Shown here piece after piece: positions 5,601-5,821 of a stretch of DNA of 5,821 nt; positions within the stretch are counted from its first letter, which is position 1; the number at the start of each line of letters is the position of its first letter. Made by a program: the position numbers and the translations under genes. Below the pieces are notes generated by a model. The model was not told the origin of the DNA. It saw nothing but the letters and a program-made list of their open reading frames with translations, and did not search any database. The stretch comes from Spirochaetota bacterium (GTDB lineage: Bacteria; Spirochaetota; Spirochaetia; Treponematales; Rectinemataceae), in contig JAJUJQ010000043.1 of assembly GCA_029265255.1 (NCBI GenBank), positions 1 through 5,821 of the forward strand. Reading direction: 5' to 3'.

Positions 5601-5821
5601 ATGGTAAAACTGCGGAAGATGGTACTGAACCTGTTCGGTCTCGCCCTTATCTGCACATTGCTGGTGCTGAGCGGATGCGGAGGCGGAGGACAGTCCAAGA
5701 CGCTGTATATCTTCAACTGGACGTACTATACGCCGGATTCCGTCATTCAGAAATTTGAACAGGAATACGGCGTCAAGGTTGTCTACGACACCTTTGCGTC
5801 CAATGAGGAAATGTTCGCCAA
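5601..5821 (+). CDS. potD: Spermidine/putrescine-binding lipoprotein PotD (partial, 3' end outside window)
   Basis: Only the first 73 codons are present. The protein starts with a lipoprotein signal peptide: basic MVKLRK, a hydrophobic core at 7-23 and the lipobox LSGC ending at Cys26, followed by a glycine-rich linker (GGGG at 27-30). It should be lipid-anchored on the outer side of the cytoplasmic membrane and deliver polyamine to PotB/PotC. The mature part begins LYIFNWTYYTP (35-45), matching the first strand and ligand-contact region of PotD (E. coli LYFYNWTEYVP, where Trp34, Thr35 and Tyr37 lie near the ligand). It continues with QKFEQEYGVKVVYDTFASNEEMFA, the usual PotD first helix and second strand. 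The E. coli protein is soluble in the periplasm, so the lipobox points to a Gram-positive or spirochaete-like arrangement. The gene follows potC by 47 bp. Whether it prefers spermidine or putrescine cannot be judged from this fragment. Confidence 0.93.
   Translation, partial: MVKLRKMVLNLFGLALICTLLVLSGCGGGGQSKTLYIFNWTYYTPDSVIQKFEQEYGVKVVYDTFASNEEMFA

Overview
This window holds a catabolic gene and a transporter operon, plus one divergent gene whose function I cannot name. It contains six protein genes and no RNA genes, insertion sequences or CRISPR arrays that I can see. Base composition is moderately GC-rich and looks even across the genes, with strong Shine-Dalgarno sites before most of them. 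The source is a bacterium. A fused two-enzyme FtcD and a lipoprotein-type PotD would fit a spirochaete of the Treponema type, or some Firmicutes. That placement is an inference from family knowledge and is not proven by the sequence.

Layout. Positions 1-801 (minus strand) carry the first 267 codons of a gene running off the left edge. Its end in this window is a type I phosphoribosyltransferase-like fold with a recognisable PRPP-binding motif, preceded by about 185 residues of unassigned, mostly helical-looking sequence. A divergent intergenic region of about 106 bp follows, with a plausible promoter for the next gene. Positions 908-2560 (plus) encode a full-length bifunctional glutamate formimidoyltransferase / formimidoyltetrahydrofolate cyclodeaminase (FtcD), which acts in histidine degradation. 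A 120-bp gap contains a good sigma70-type promoter. Then come potA (2681-3790), potB (3787-4671), potC (4675-5553) and the start of potD (5601 to beyond the right edge), the complete gene set of a spermidine/putrescine-type ABC importer.

How the genes work together. PotD, a lipoprotein, captures polyamine outside the inner membrane. PotB and PotC form the channel and PotA drives it with ATP. potA-potB overlap by 4 bp and potB-potC are 3 bp apart, so these three are almost certainly co-transcribed and translationally coupled. potD follows after 47 bp that hold a small AT-rich palindrome, a -10-like hexamer and a very strong ribosome binding site. FtcD passes the formimino group of formiminoglutamate to tetrahydrofolate and then releases ammonia, giving glutamate and 5,10-methenyl-THF. 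FtcD and Pot both handle nitrogen-rich substrates, but the promoter between them suggests separate transcription units.

I found no strong evidence of an undescribed system. The least explained parts are the N-terminal half of the phosphoribosyltransferase-like protein, the potC-potD gap and the long basic N-terminus of PotC.
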